Source of the DNA: an uncultured Dehalococcoidia bacterium
Lineage (GTDB): Bacteria > Chloroflexota > Dehalococcoidia > Lucifugimonadales > GCA-2712585
Reading direction: 5' to 3'
DNA: 8,228 nt
Assembly (NCBI GenBank): GCA_913052045.1
Contig: CAJXDJ010000033.1
Span: forward strand, 1 to 8,228
Positions 7,500 through 8,228 of this stretch are shown in pieces; the stretch's first letter is position 1; each line of letters opens with the position of its first letter. The position numbers were made by a program, and so were the translations under genes. The notes under the pieces were generated by a model, which made no database searches, had not been told where the DNA came from, and saw nothing but the letters and a program-made list of their open reading frames with translations.

Positions 7500-8228
7500 T
7501 TATAGGGGACTATTCCTATCAACCGCTTGTTGCACTGTCAATTCCTGTGGCCATCTGTACAATACTACTCGACTCATCCAAACTTTTCGTAATATCCCTT
7601 CCAAAACTTTGTGCCCAGGCCGCCTGATTTCTAAGATTTTATCCGAAAGAATATCTCTATGGTTAGATAAATATGGACATGCATCGATAAAACGTCTCAA
7701 AACGTGAGATTCTCCTCCAAGAAAGATATAGTCGATATCTTTCTCGTAGGGCTCGAATTGCTTGCGGGAGATGGCACACGTTTTCTTGTAAATTTCAAAG
7801 GCTTGTTTATTTCTGATTCGTTGAAACCGCGCTTGAGACGAACCCCCTTTTTTATGCCGACCATGTACATAGCGGGAACCTGACTTTGAAACTATCAACC
7901 TATCCCCTCGAAATAATCCCACAGCATAATAACCCAAGCGTAGCAACACTACGCCTATGGTAAGTTGTTTCTTGAAAATTTGTTTTAAAGATTGGAATTC
8001 GAAATGTCCACTTGAAACATTCTCGGAAAAAAACACCGGCGGGTTAATGATCAATTTCACTAAATCGCTCCAGAAAACAATCGACCCATGACTTTTAGTC
8101 CTAACATCACTTTTAAGCACTTCTCTGATTTCGGCAGCCCATCTTTCTTGATCGTTATCCTGAATTGAAACCGTTTCTATATCAGAAGAAGCATTGAGAT
8201 TAAGTGACCAGACGTTCTGAAAATTCAT
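7500..8228 (-). CDS. VLRF1-type release factor (Vms1/ANKZF1-like peptidyl-tRNA hydrolase), possibly 5'-partial
   Basis: The 242 residues carry a Vms1-like release factor domain (about 85-225), a distant relative of the eRF1 catalytic domain. The core shows GVVLLRLGYYAVGLFRGDR (92-110) leading into SGSRYVHGRHKKGGSSQARF (116-135). GGSSQ (128-132) corresponds to the catalytic GxxQ-type loop, so Gln132 would position the water that cleaves peptidyl-tRNA. A second conserved block is YIFLGGESHVLRRFIDACPYL (167-187, with GG at 171-172 and CPYL at 184-187). Bacterial members are usually annotated as Vms1/Ankzf1-family or acVLRF1-family peptidyl-tRNA hydrolases. Eukaryotic Vms1 and ANKZF1 release stalled chains from 60S subunits. 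The bacterial role is less well established. The ATG lies exactly at the window edge, so neither its ribosome binding site nor a longer N-terminus can be judged. The protein has no signal peptide and many basic residues around the loop, as expected for an RNA-facing surface. The gene is followed after 94 bp by mutS2, suggesting a shared transcript and a linked role in ribosome rescue. Confidence 0.8.
   Translation of the reverse strand: MNFQNVWSLNLNASSDIETVSIQDNDQERWAAEIREVLKSDVRTKSHGSIVFWSDLVKLIINPPVFFSENVSSGHFEFQSLKQIFKKQLTIGVVLLRLGYYAVGLFRGDRLIVSKSGSRYVHGRHKKGGSSQARFQRIRNKQAFEIYKKTCAISRKQFEPYEKDIDYIFLGGESHVLRRFIDACPYLSNHRDILSDKILEIRRPGHKVLEGILRKVWMSRVVLYRWPQELTVQQAVDRNSPL

Overview
The window looks like a bacterial metagenome or single-cell contig made of two unlike parts. 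Positions about 945 to 8228 have a GC content near 45% (by eye) and carry ordinary intact genes. MutS2, a bacterial Vms1-like release factor, a fused electron-transfer flavoprotein and a cytoplasmic S9 peptidase together suggest a Chloroflexota-type bacterium, perhaps of the Dehalococcoidia/SAR202 kind. That lineage guess is an inference and only moderately supported. Positions 1 to about 940 are far more AT-rich (roughly 25-30% GC). They encode, on the minus strand, part of a gingipain-type (C25) peptidase, a family typical of Bacteroidota, Marinimicrobia and similar phyla that use type IX secretion.

Layout. (1) 1-943, minus: C25 propeptide plus the start of the catalytic domain, cut by the left window edge and lacking its N-terminus at the junction. 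(2) About 925-950: an abrupt junction where the C25 gene and an acetyl-CoA synthetase gene, pointing away from each other, are both broken. (3) 930-1094, plus: only the last ~54 codons of acs. (4) 1176-3074, plus: S9 family peptidase with a seven-repeat propeller. (5) 3094-4902, minus, convergent with the peptidase: a single-chain EtfB-EtfA fusion. (6) 5018-7405, minus: MutS2. (7) 7500-8228, minus, reaching the right edge: VLRF1-type peptidyl-tRNA hydrolase/release factor. There is no gene-free stretch over 300 bases. The longest gaps are 115 bp (4903-5017), 94 bp (7406-7499) and 81 bp (1095-1175), and I see no RNA gene, convincing promoter or terminator hairpin in them.

How the genes may work together. 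The most interesting pairing is VLRF1 directly upstream of mutS2 on the same strand. Bacterial MutS2 is known to sense collided ribosomes and split them, leaving 50S subunits that carry peptidyl-tRNA. Eukaryotic Vms1/ANKZF1, the relative of VLRF1, hydrolyses peptidyl-tRNA on the equivalent 60S particles. The two genes could therefore supply successive steps of ribosome rescue. The acs fragment, ETF and peptidase are metabolic genes with no evident link to this pair. The left junction is best read as an assembly or amplification chimera until reads prove otherwise.
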